This document shows, piece by piece, positions 25,438-36,000 of a stretch of 64,000 nt of DNA. The DNA is taken from positions 107,313 to 171,312 of the forward strand of contig NZ_JAFCLU010000017.1 of the NCBI RefSeq assembly GCF_018130385.1, given 5' to 3'. The position numbers were made by a program, and so were the translations under genes. The notes under the pieces are model-generated. The model saw only the letters and a program-made list of their open reading frames with translations, did no database searches and was not told the DNA's origin. This DNA comes from Bradyrhizobium sp. AUGA SZCCT0283 (lineage in GTDB: Bacteria > Pseudomonadota > Alphaproteobacteria > Rhizobiales > Xanthobacteraceae). The stretch's first letter is position 1, and every line of letters starts with the position of its first letter.

Positions 25438-26358
25438 TTATTTCTGAAGTACCTTCAGCAACTCGTCGCCGAGGATCGCTGGTTCTACGGGCGGCAGATA
25501 GGTGAGGCCGGCCGCGCGCGCGAGATCGGCTATGGTTCCTGCCGCCTGCAAATCGGAGAGCGCCCTGTTGACAGCGACGATGAGAGCCGGATCGCTGGCG
25601 AGGCCGACATAGCCCCGATTGACGCCTATCGGATAAAAGTATCCGGATGCGGCGAGGTTGGTATTTGGATGGGCGGCACGATAGGCATCGAAGCGGCGGA
25701 GGTCGAGCAATGTGGCGTCGAAGTCCCCGCGATTGAGCGCGCCGAGCAAGTCTTCCCGCCCCGGAACCAGATGCGAGATGCTGTCGATCAACCGTCCCTT
25801 TTCGAAAGTCATCAGGATCGCGTCGGCAAGCGTGCCGCTTTCGATCGCGATGCGCAGCCCGGCGAGATCGCCGACGCCGGAGATCTTGCGGCCGCGCGCC
25901 TTCTCACCGAGCACGACGGTCAGCGGCGCGTAAATATAGGGCTGGCTCGGTGCCAGCACGCCGAGCGGCACGCGGCGGCGGCGGTCGTCGCGGGTGGCGC
26001 CCTCGAAATCCGGCAGCTTCGCCGTCTTGACGCCAGGTACCACGAGCGAGTCCTTGGTGAAGACATAGCTGCCGACCAGCGCGCAGCGGCCGTCGGAGAG
26101 CAAGGCATTGGCTTCGAGGGCCGGGCTCGAGCTTTCGTCGAGCTTGCTTTCAAACCATTGGATCTTCAGCGGCCGGCCGAGGCGATCGGCAACAGCATGC
26201 GCAAGCGCGACATCAAACCCGCTGTCGGGCTTTCCACGCTGATGCATTGAGAGGGGAGGCAGGTTCTCGTCGAGACAGACTTTCAGCGGATCCTCAGCCG
26301 CACGCGCTGCCGTCACCGCCGCCAGTAGCGCGGCAACGACTGCGAGCCGGCGCTTCAT
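25438..26358 (-). CDS. Quinoprotein dehydrogenase-associated periplasmic binding protein (XoxJ/MoxJ-like)
   Basis: A 306-residue exported protein with signal peptide MKRRLAVVAALLAAVTAARA. The fold is that of amino-acid-type solute-binding proteins: VCLDENLPPLSMHQRGKPDS, then GFDVALAHAVADRLGRPL. The family linked to PQQ dehydrogenases (XoxJ/MxaJ) is thought to help activate the dehydrogenase rather than to import a solute; no ABC permease is nearby, which agrees. ATG 26358 is preceded by GGAGG and overlaps the cytochrome c stop (ATGA). The region upstream of 26358 in this frame is a shadow of the cytochrome gene. Confidence 0.88.
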   Translation of the reverse strand: MKRRLAVVAALLAAVTAARAAEDPLKVCLDENLPPLSMHQRGKPDSGFDVALAHAVADRLGRPLKIQWFESKLDESSSPALEANALLSDGRCALVGSYVFTKDSLVVPGVKTAKLPDFEGATRDDRRRRVPLGVLAPSQPYIYAPLTVVLGEKARGRKISGVGDLAGLRIAIESGTLADAILMTFEKGRLIDSISHLVPGREDLLGALNRGDFDATLLDLRRFDAYRAAHPNTNLAASGYFYPIGVNRGYVGLASDPALIVAVNRALSDLQAAGTIADLARAAGLTYLPPVEPAILGDELLKVLQK

Positions 26359-26708
26359 TGCTTCCTCCGGCTCGATACAAAGGTCCAGATCTCGGTGATC
26401 TCCTGGTCGCTCAAGATGTCCTTCCACGGCGGCATGTTGTTCTTGCCCTGCTTCACCGTGGTGACAAATCGCGCGTTGTCGTCCGGGAATGCGCGCAAGT
26501 CGGGTGCGACCGTGCCCGCAGTGACCATGTTCGGGCCATGGCAGTGCGAGCATTTCTGCGCATAAGCGGTCCTGCCGGGACCGATCAGCGCCTGGTCGCT
26601 GACGGCGGCCTGTTGCTGTGCGGTGGCCGGCGTCGTCATCCACGCGATGGCCGCCGCCGCAACGGCGGCGAGAGACGCCGCCGTCCGCTTCGATACCTTG
26701 TTAGTCAT
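26355..26708 (-). CDS. Periplasmic cytochrome c (electron acceptor of the PQQ dehydrogenase)
   Basis: A 117-residue protein with an N-terminal export signal ending in TTPATAQ, a single haem motif CSHCH near residue 53, and NMPPW supplying the distal Met. It is the size of class I c-type cytochromes that accept electrons from quinoprotein dehydrogenases (XoxG-like role). It follows the dehydrogenase by 13 bases and overlaps the binding-protein gene by four bases. Confidence 0.92.
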   Translation of the reverse strand: MTNKVSKRTAASLAAVAAAAIAWMTTPATAQQQAAVSDQALIGPGRTAYAQKCSHCHGPNMVTAGTVAPDLRAFPDDNARFVTTVKQGKNNMPPWKDILSDQEITEIWTFVSSRRKQ

Positions 26709-26721
26709 CAGCGTTCCGCGA

Positions 26722-28386
26722 TCAATTCTTTACCGCGAACACCCACAGCGAACCGCCGGTAGGCACATTCGCAAGCCGCTCGTCGCCGGAGAAGATCGAG
26801 TAGACGCCGCCATAGCCGCTGGTGACGGCGATATACTGGACGCCGTCCTGCTGCCAGGTCACCGGTTGTCCCTCGATGCCCGAGCCGGTCTGGAAACTCC
26901 ACAGCTTCTTGCCGTCGTTGGCGTCAAAGGCGTCAAACTCGCCGGTCAATTGGCCGGAGAACACGACCCCGCCGGCCGTCGACAGCACGCCCGAGAAGCG
27001 CGGTATATCGCTTGGCACTTCCCACTTTGCCTTGCCGGTCATGGGATCGATGGCCTTGAGATGACCGCGCGGTCCGTCAGGCCACTCCCACGGGTCGGTC
27101 AGATCCATGCCGAGATATAATTCGCCTTGCTTGTACACCGCCGGCTCGGACTTGTAGCGTCCGCCGATGTTGAGTGTGTTGGCGTAGGCCAGGCCGGTCT
27201 GAGGATTGTACGACATTGGCTCCCAATTCTTGCCGCCGAGAATCGACGGCCAGACGATCACCTTCTTGCCGTCGCGCGCATCCTTGCTGATGTCGGTTTC
27301 GATCGGACGGCCGGTCTTCATGTCGATGCCGCTCGCCCAGTTGACCTTCACGTAAGGATTGGTCGCGATCAGCTTCCCGTTGGTGCGGTCGAGCACATAG
27401 AAGAAGCCGTTGCGGTTGGCGTCCATCAAGACCTTGGTCGGCTTGCCCTCGATCGTCATGTCGGCCAGCACCATCTCGGCAACCGCGTCATAGTCGAATG
27501 GATTGTTCGGCGAGAACTGGTAGTGCCACTTGATCTTACCGGTCTTCGGCTCGAGTGCCAGGACCGCGCAGGTGTAGAGATTGTCGCCGGGACGCACCGC
27601 CGCATTGAACGGGCCGGGGTTGCCGACGCCCCAATAGACCGTGTTCAGCTCCGCGTCATAGGAGCCTGTGATCCAGGTTGATCCACCACCGAGCTTCCAA
27701 GTGTCGCCCTTCCAGGTGTCGCCACCGGGCTCATCTGGTGACGGAATCGTATGGGTGCGCCACAGGCGCTTGCCAGTCTGCGGATCCCAGCCATCGATGA
27801 AGCCGCGCGTGCCGTACTCGGCGCCTGAGATGCCTGTGATGACGACGCCGTCGGCGACCAGTGGCGCGACCGTCATCGAATAGCCTTCCTTGATGTCGGC
27901 CGCCTTCTGGCGCCACAGCTCCTTGCCGGTCTTGGCATCGAGCGCGATCACATGGGCGTCGAGCGTGGTGCGGAACACCTTTCCATCAAACAGCGCCGCG
28001 CCTCGGTTGATGATGCCGCAACAAGTAATGCGCGGCGTCTCGGCGGGATATTCGACCTTGGTCTTCCAGATTTGTTTGCCGGTCTTTGCGTCAACCGCCA
28101 TCGTGGCGTTGTGGCTGGTGACATAGATGACGCCTTGGTATACCAGCGGCTGCGACTGCGCGCTTCGGTCATCTGCGAAGCTGTAGTTCCACACCGGTAC
28201 GAGGTTCTTGACGTTATCCTTGTTGATTTGCGTCAGCGGACTGAACCGCTGCAGATTATAGCCCATACCATAATTGAGAACGTTCGCTGTATCGGACGCT
28301 CCCTTGACCAATTGCTCGGTCGTCTGAGCGCTTGCACCGAGCGGCGCAAGAACGACAAGGCTTGCGGCAAACGCAATGCTCTTCAT
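26722..28386 (-). CDS. PQQ-dependent alcohol dehydrogenase with lanthanide signature
   Basis: A 554-residue quinoprotein with a signal peptide (MKSIAFAASLVVLAPLGASA) and an eight-bladed propeller marked by repeated DAKTGKxxW-type motifs. Cys122-Cys123 (ITCCG) form the vicinal disulfide that stacks on PQQ. The catalytic region reads SPNNPFDYDAV: Asp298 is the expected catalytic base, and Asp300, two residues on, is the extra ligand that in XoxF, ExaF and PedH binds a rare-earth ion. Calcium enzymes such as MxaF have Ala there. It lies in the periplasm, passes electrons to the next gene product (cytochrome c), and is probably expressed as a three-gene operon. I expect a broad primary-alcohol oxidase. 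Methanol specificity cannot be told by eye. Confidence 0.92.
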   Translation of the reverse strand: MKSIAFAASLVVLAPLGASAQTTEQLVKGASDTANVLNYGMGYNLQRFSPLTQINKDNVKNLVPVWNYSFADDRSAQSQPLVYQGVIYVTSHNATMAVDAKTGKQIWKTKVEYPAETPRITCCGIINRGAALFDGKVFRTTLDAHVIALDAKTGKELWRQKAADIKEGYSMTVAPLVADGVVITGISGAEYGTRGFIDGWDPQTGKRLWRTHTIPSPDEPGGDTWKGDTWKLGGGSTWITGSYDAELNTVYWGVGNPGPFNAAVRPGDNLYTCAVLALEPKTGKIKWHYQFSPNNPFDYDAVAEMVLADMTIEGKPTKVLMDANRNGFFYVLDRTNGKLIATNPYVKVNWASGIDMKTGRPIETDISKDARDGKKVIVWPSILGGKNWEPMSYNPQTGLAYANTLNIGGRYKSEPAVYKQGELYLGMDLTDPWEWPDGPRGHLKAIDPMTGKAKWEVPSDIPRFSGVLSTAGGVVFSGQLTGEFDAFDANDGKKLWSFQTGSGIEGQPVTWQQDGVQYIAVTSGYGGVYSIFSGDERLANVPTGGSLWVFAVKN

Positions 28387-28654
28387 GCGGTCCCTCCCTC
28401 CCTATGAACTTTTCCTGTGCGCCTATTTTCTGGCACTGCGCACCAACAATCTTCCTGAAACGGGAAAGCGTCAATACGAAAGTCGAAGATGACGCGCGAG
28501 CTTCGCTGCGAAGAGAAAGCAAGAAACTTGTCTCGTCATGTTTTCGGAATGCGATCAGCATTACGGCTGCAGCGCACCATGACCATGAGGCAGGGAAGAT
28601 CGGGCAAGGAAAGCAGATTGTTGTCGGCTGCCGCCGCGCAACATTTGCGTGCCG

Positions 28655-29455
28655 TCAGTCGGCGCGCTCGAATGGTCGGGCCGCGGAGCCGGCCAGAGAA
28701 CTCACGACGAGCGAAGCTGCAGAATGATTACCCGAGGCGTCGGCGAGCAGGGGTGCATCGGCGTACCGCATCACGCCGTGCGGGCCGATCACGAATGTCG
28801 GCCGGAAATTTCTGACGTCGGTATCCTCGACCATCGCCATGCGGCGGTTGTCGAGCGTCAGCCAGCGGCCGTCCAGCCGCGCGGCAGCCACCGCATGGTC
28901 CTCGCCATGGATGGTATCGCGCAGGACCACGATCCTGAGATCGTCGGGCGCGAGACCGGCGCGGCGCAAGGCGACGAATTTTGCAATCGCATAATCCTCG
29001 CAGTCACCGCCGCCATGCGCGAGCGTTGCTAGCGGCGGCGTCCAGACGTCGATCTGGCCGTGTTGGGCGAGGTCGCTGATCGGCCGGATGGCAAGATTGA
29101 TGGCGCGGTTGATTTCGCCGAGCCGGGCGCGGCCTTCGCGCAACCGGGCGGCGCCGACGATGTCGAGGAATTTCAGCGCGGCCGGAGACACGCAGCCGTC
29201 ACGGTCGCCTTCGCAGAGCGCAAGCTGCACCATTTCGTCATCGAGCCGGCGTTGCACGTCGAGCCATTTGTCGCGCAGCCCGCCGCTCGGGAGGGAAGAC
29301 GCAGCGAGCCCGAACGGCTCGACCGATCGCTGGATCAACTCTGCCGGTGCTGACGGCTCCAGAGTCTCGGCCCGCAGGCCCGCTGGTCCGAACCAGGCCA
29401 GGCCGCACGCGACGATGCCCGCACGCCATGCGCGCGAGTAGACTGACAACCCCAT
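28655..29455 (-). CDS. LapG-like transglutaminase-type cysteine protease
   Basis: A 266-residue protein with an N-terminal hydrophobic export signal. The catalytic triad fits the BTLCP/LapG family: Cys152 in HGGGDCEDYAIAKF, His187 in GEDHAVAA and Asp202 in LTLDNRRM (spacing 35 and 15 residues). In Pseudomonas, periplasmic LapG cuts the N-terminus of the giant adhesin LapA to release biofilm cells, under control of the c-di-GMP receptor LapD. Here the gene is divergent from a giant type I secreted adhesin-like gene, which makes that the likely target. No LapD homologue lies in the window. The true N-terminus may be slightly shorter. Confidence 0.87.
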   Translation of the reverse strand: MGLSVYSRAWRAGIVACGLAWFGPAGLRAETLEPSAPAELIQRSVEPFGLAASSLPSGGLRDKWLDVQRRLDDEMVQLALCEGDRDGCVSPAALKFLDIVGAARLREGRARLGEINRAINLAIRPISDLAQHGQIDVWTPPLATLAHGGGDCEDYAIAKFVALRRAGLAPDDLRIVVLRDTIHGEDHAVAAARLDGRWLTLDNRRMAMVEDTDVRNFRPTFVIGPHGVMRYADAPLLADASGNHSAASLVVSSLAGSAARPFERAD

Positions 29456-30066
29456 CTGACGCCCCTTGTCCGGACATCGGCGGGCGTGTTCTGCCTGCGC
29501 GTGACCGGATCATTTTGCAGGAGGCAGGATGGGCGGGGGTGCTTTTGATCCGCTTAATGCCGGCGATCGCGGGGCTGAAAGCGCGCAACAGCCCAAAATA
29601 ACCACCGCCGATTTAGGGAGAATTTTATCGGTCGGCTTAAGCGCGATTGCGGTGCTTGGCGGCTGGAAATAGCCTTAACTAGATCTTATGGTTGATTTTC
29701 CGTTGATGTGGCTTTTTTGCTGAGAATCGCGTGATCTTGTTAGCTGGTTCACAGTTTGAACTTCTAAAATGATGTCATATTCCCCGTGGAACCGCGGAGA
29801 AGCAGTGTGAAAGTATATTATTAAAATCTATACTTCGAATACTTGAGATAACGTTGTCCGGAATAGATAAATCCCCCGTACTGCTGCGTTGACGACAAAT
29901 GAAACCTGCCATCTCGGCGCGGGTTTCTCAAAAATTGACTCATCGAAACGCGGCCTTCTGAGATTTAACAAGCATTGGATGGTTTCGCGGGAGACCTTTC
30001 AATGATATGCAAGCTTAGACTTTTCAATATTATATAAATATTAACCTTATCGGCAACGGTGCCATT
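29456..30066. other. AT-rich divergent regulatory region upstream of the giant adhesin
   Basis: About 610 bases without a clear gene. From about 29680 on the composition is far more AT-rich than anywhere else in the window (for example TATATTATTAAAATCTATAC at 29814-29833). It must carry the promoters of the LapG-like and adhesin genes and perhaps binding sites for nucleoid proteins. A short reading frame with its own Shine-Dalgarno sequence lies at 30002-30037. Confidence 0.6.
30002..30037 (+). CDS. Possible 11-residue leader peptide
   Basis: ATG at 30002 is preceded by GGGAGA about 8 bases upstream and encodes MICKLRLFNII before TAA. It ends 29 bases before the TTG start of the giant adhesin gene, which itself has no evident Shine-Dalgarno sequence. 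It may couple translation of the two. Tentative: short frames arise by chance. Confidence 0.3.
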   Translation: MICKLRLFNII

Positions 30067-33000
30067 TTGAGTTTAGCCGGCAAATTTACCGACGTGCTGT
30101 CTGACGCCCATGGTTCGCACCCCCATGGTCCTGTCCACGTCGACAGCATTTCGACGCATGCGCCGGTCGACGCCATTATCGTTCCTGATGCCCACCTGCT
30201 CTTCACCGGCGACTTCAAGCGCTCGGGCGTCGATCTGGTCCTTACCAGCGGCGACCGCGAACTCGTCCTGCATGATTACTTCAGGGGCGAGAAACGCGCC
30301 GCGCTGGCCTCGCCGGATGGCGCCCACCTCACCGGCGACATCGTCAACGCGCTGGCCGGACACACCCAGTTCGCGCAGGCCGACGGCAGCGCCAGTGTCG
30401 CGCCTGCGGTCATCGGCCATGTCACCAAGCTGGCGGGCAACGCGACCGCGATCCGCAATGGCGTGTCGATCATCCTGAACCAGGGCGACACCGTCCACAA
30501 AGGCGACGTCGTCCAGTCCGGCTCCGATTCGACGCTCGGCATCACCTTCATCGACGGCACCGTGTTCGGCCTCGCGTCGAACGCCAAGATGGTGCTGAAC
30601 GAAATGATCTACGACCCCAACGGGTCGGACAACAAATCGCTGCTCAGCCTGGTGCAGGGCACGATCTCTTTCGTCGCCGGCGCCACCGCCAAGAAGGGCG
30701 ACATGAAGGTCGACACGCCGGTCGCGACCATGGGCATCCGCGGCACCGCGGTGCTGGTCGAGATCGATTTCGAGGTGCCGTCGCAGGGCGGAGCGCCGCC
30801 GGCGAAATTCCAGGTGCTGGTCGAACCCGACGGCACCACCGGCTCGTACATTCTGTTCGACAAGACCACGCTGACGCCGATCGCGACCGTCAGCCAAGCT
30901 GGAACGCAGACGATCATCAATGGCCAGGGCACGGTCAGCTTCCTGTCGTCGGTGCAATTATCGCCCGACGCGCAGAAGATCATCACCGACGTGTTTTCGC
31001 TGAAGTTCAGCGACCTGAACAACCCGAACACCAAGCTCACGACCAACTTTACCGACTCGATCGTTCCGCAAACGTCGTTCCTCAAGCTGGCCAGCAACGA
31101 CTTCGTCCCGGTGACGCTTCAGTTCATCAACGTCCCGGACAAGCCTGCTCCATCGCCCGGCACGGGTCCCGGTCCCCAGCTTAGTCACATTCCCGGCCCG
31201 CCGGAGGCGGACGCGTCTGGCGGCGCGTTTACCGAACGAGCCGGTATCACCGGCAACGCCGCCGTCGACAGCACGTCCGGCACGGTCAACTATGTCGACA
31301 TCAACGTCGGCGATACGCCGAGCGTGAGTGCGCAGTTTTCTTCCTTCACCTATCAGAACGCGCAGGGCTCCAACGTCACGTCCACGCTGACGGCGGAGCA
31401 ACTGGCCGCGATCAAGGCGGTCGAAGTGCCGCTAGACGTGGTGCAGGACCCCGACGGCAAGAACACCGGCCAGGCCACCTGGACCTACAACATTGCCGAT
31501 GGCGCGTTCGACTTCCTCGCCGCCGGTGAGACGGTGACGCTGACCTATCTGGCGCGGGTCGACAACAACTATGCGCCGAGCAACGAGACGACGTTCGTGC
31601 CGTTTACGATCGTCATCACCGGCACCAACGACAAGCCGACGCTCTCCGCGACCGGCGGCACGGTCACGGAGCGGATCGGCACCGGCAATACGGCGATAGA
31701 CACCGTGACCGGCACCGTCACCTTCGCCGACGTCGACCTGACCGACCGTCCCGTCGTCAGCGCGGCGATCTCCGCGACCGATCCATTCCGTTACTACGAC
31801 GCGGAGGGCAACGACGTCACCGAAACGCTGACGCCGGCGCAGCTGGCGGCGATCCTGGCGGTCGAGGCGCCGCTGAGCGTGGTGCAGGCGGCCGGAAACA
31901 CCCACAACGGCTCGGCGAGTTGGACCTACAGCATTGAGGACAGCAAGTTCGACTTCATCGCCAAGGGCGAGATGCTGACCCTCAACTACGTCGCCCAGGT
32001 CGATGACGGCCACGGCGGCATCGTCTCCACGCCGATCACGGTCTCGATCCATGGCGCCGACGTCGTCGTCACCGGCACCAACGACGTGCCGACCATCGCC
32101 ACGACGAGCGACGCCTTTGCCGAACTTTCGAACCTCGAGCAGCCGAACCCGAGGGGGTCCACCGCGCTCGATACGGCGTCCGGCACCATCGGCTTCACCG
32201 ACGTCGACCTGACCGACCGGCCAGTGGCGAGCGCGGCCTTCACGGCGTTCAGCTACCTGAACGCCTACAGCGTCGACGTCACCTCACAGCTCACGGCCAA
32301 GCAACTCGCGGCGATATCAGCGGTGGATGAGCCGCTGACGGTGGTGCAGTCTCCCAGCAATACCAATGACGGTTCGGCGAGCTGGAGTTACAGCATAGCC
32401 GACGGTGCGTTCGATTTTCTTGCCTATGGCGAGATCCTGACGCTGACCTACACCGCGACCGTCGATGATGGGCATGGCGGCGTGGTGACCAAGCCGATCA
32501 CCGTCACCGTCACCGGCAGCAATGATACGGCTGAAATTACCAGTGACCCGCAGGCCGCGACGCTCACCGAACGTGCCGACACCCACGGTTCGGCGACGCC
32601 GGATACCGCAGGCGGCGCAATCACGTTTGTCGATGCCGATCTGGCCGATACGCATGAGGTCAAGATCACCGGCGTCGACGCCTCCGGCGTGATGACGGGC
32701 CTCGCCAACGGCACGATCCAGCTCAGCTGGCTGTCCCTGGGTCCGCTGACCGATTCCACCGACGGGGTGACCGGCTCGAAGACCTGGTCGTTCTCGGCGC
32801 CGGATAGTTATTTCGACTACCTTGCTGATGGCGAGGCGGTCACACTGACCTACACGGTAGAGGTCGACGACCATCACGGCGGCGTCACCTCGCAGGACAT
32901 TGTCGTCACCGTCAACGGCAGCAACGACGCGCCTGACATCGCTGACATCGCGCAGCAGGGCCTCGCCGAGCAGGCCGATACCGCGCCGCTGACAACGACG

Positions 33001-36000
33001 ATCCCAGTCACTTTCACCGATCTCGACCTGTCGGATGTCGGCCATACCGCAGCCATCACCGATGCGGTGGCGACCGGCACCACCACAGGCCTTGCGCTCG
33101 ACGAGGCCGCGCTGATCGCGCTGGTGACGCCGGGCGCGGTGACTAAGGAAGTCGGCTCCTCGGCCGGGTCCGTCGACCTGTCGTTCTCGGCGGCCTCGAC
33201 CGCGTTCGATTATCTGGCGAAGGGCGAGGTTCTGACGCTGACCTACACGGTTTCGATCGATGATGGCGACGGGGGCGTAACACCCAAGACTTTTGTCGTC
33301 ACCGTCACTGGCACCGAAGACGCGCCTGTTATCGCCGATATCGCGCAAAAAGATCTGACTGAGCAGGCCGATACCTCGGCTCTGACCGCGACGATCCCGG
33401 TCACTTTCACCGACGTCGATCTGACCGATGTCGGCCATGCTGCTGACATCACCGGCGTGGTGGCGACGGGCACCACGACCGGCCTTGCGCTCGACGAGGC
33501 CGCGCTGATTGCGCTGGTGACGCCGGGCGCGGTGACCAAGAATTCCGGTTCATCGTCCGGCTCGGTCGTGCTGTCGTTCTCCGCCGCTTCGACGGTGTTC
33601 GACTATCTGGCGAAGGGCGAAGTCCTGACGCTCACCTACACGGTTTCGATCGACGATGGTGACGGTGGCGTGACGCCGCAGACCTTCGTCGTCACCATCA
33701 CCGGCACGAATGACGACCCTGTGGTAGCGACGGCCGATGTGACCGGCGCGGTGACGGAGCAGGTAACGCCCGTCGGAAACCTGACCGACGGCGGCACGAT
33801 TGCGCTGGCCGACGTTGACCTCACGGACACTCATAGCATCGCCCCCACCATCACGGCTTCCGCCGGCGCGCTGGGGTCGCTGAGCGCCTCCGTGAGCCCG
33901 GACACCGTCGACGGCGTCGGCGGCACCATCAACTGGAATTACAGCGTAGCGGCTGCCGCAGTCGAGTATCTCGCAAAGGGTCAGACCAAGGTCGAGCAGT
34001 TCACGATTACGCTGGACGACGGCAACGGCGGCATCGTCGACCGCACGGTTGAAGTCACCATCACCGGCACCAACGATGCGCCGGTCATCGCTGCGATCGC
34101 GCAGACTGATCTCGCCGAGCAGACCGATACTGCGCCGTTGACCACGACAATTCCGGTAACGTTTGTCGACGTCGATCTGACCGATGTCGGCCACGCCGCC
34201 GCGATCACCCATGCGGCCGCTTCCGGGGCGACAGCAGGTCTTGCCCTGGACGAGGCCGCGCTGATTGCGCTGGTGAGCGCGGGCACAGTGAGCAAGACCT
34301 CCGGCTCGTCGGCCGGATCGGTCGAACTGTCCTTCTCTGCGGCCTCGACCGCGTTCGACTATCTTGCCGTGGGCGAGAAGCTGACGCTGACCTATACGGT
34401 TGCGATCAACGACCTTGACGGTGGCGTGACGTCGCAGACCTTCGTCGTCACCGTCACCGGCACCAATGATGCGCCTGTCCTGAATGCCGCGAAAACTCCA
34501 GTTCTTGCGGCGGAGACGCAGAACGCGGGCCCGCCCGTCAACGGAACAGCCGTCGGTACTCTGGTTTCCAGCCTGGTGAATCTCGATCCGCCGTCGGGCG
34601 GTCTGGACAACGTCACCGATCGGGATCATGCAGCAATCACCGGAATTGCATTGACCGGTACCGATACGAGCCACGGTATCTGGTTCTACTCGATCGATGG
34701 CGGTGCCCATTGGACCGCGGTCGGCTCGGTGTCGGACACGTCGGCGCTCTTGCTGGCGGCTGATGCCAACACGCGGCTGTATTTCCAACCCAACGCTGAT
34801 TACAGCGGGACGGATGCGAACGCGATCACGTTCCGTGCCTGGGACCAAACCAGCGGATATAACGGGATCAGTGGGGTCGACGCCTCGATCAATGGCGGCG
34901 CGACTGCGTTCTCAACCAATGCGGATACCGCCAATATCACGATCGAGCATGTCGACATCGCCCCTGTGGTCGACCTGAACGGGGGCGCGAGCGGTTTCGA
35001 TAACCTGGTTAGTTATCCACACGGTCAATCGCCGGTCCTGATCGCCCGGGCGGCCCTGATCACCGATGTCGATTCGGCGAACCTCACGTCGATGACGGTT
35101 ACGTTGACAAATCCGCTGAATGACAGTTCGGGCGGCGGTGGCATTAACATCAAGGAGATTCTCTCGCTGACTCCCGAGGCTGCCGCACTCGCCGCTGCCG
35201 ACCATCTCACGGTGACCTTCACTTCCGATGTCGTCCATCGCACTGACCCCGTGACGTTGACGATCACGGGCTCCGCCAGCCTGGCGGACTATCAGTCGAT
35301 TCTTCAGGGCATCCAATATGTCAACACCAAAACCGGAAGCCAGGACACGACTGATCGGATCGTGACCGTGGTGGTCAGCGATGACACGCTCGACAGCGTC
35401 GCGCACAGCGTCACGATTCACTACACAGCCCCGGCCGGTGTCGCCGGCGAGCCGATCAATTTGGCTCTGGTCGAGCCGTCCCCAGATCACCTCGGCCTCG
35501 TCACATTGACTGTCGACGGGATGCCAGCGGGCTGGTCCTTGAGCGATGGCAGCAGCAATGGCGATGGTAGATGGACGGTGCAGACCAACGATGTCTCTGC
35601 GCTTTCCATAATCTCACCGAACGACTATGCCGGCGCGCTGATGCTCGACGTGGCAATGAGCTGGGCCAATCCCGATGGCAGTATCGGAAGCACGACTATC
35701 TCGGACAATGTCGAAGTCTATGCCAAAGGTGGGCCAATTTTTGCGTTATCCAGCGATGACGTCCTGACCGCGTCGAGCGCCAAGGATCTGTTGGTGTTCT
35801 CCCGATCGATCGGCCATGACGTGGTTTACAGCTTCGATGCATCGGCGGATCAGATCGATCTGGTCGGCTACACCGGCTTCACCAGCTTCGACGATGTCCA
35901 GGCGCACTTGACAGAGGACGTCAACGGCAACGCCGTGATCACGTTGGCCGACGGACAATCAATTAATTTGCAGGGTGTTCACGCCGCATCACTGACGGCG

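Noticed and set aside
30067..30500. LapA-type cleavage site (TAAG/PAAG) at the adhesin N-terminus
   Set aside because: No di-alanine-glycine site is visible in the first 150 residues, so I do not claim a mapped cleavage site.
32935..34480. CRISPR-like regular repeats
   Set aside because: The repeats are coding, about 390 bases long and in frame; they are protein domains. The same holds for the 102-base units at 59731-60180.
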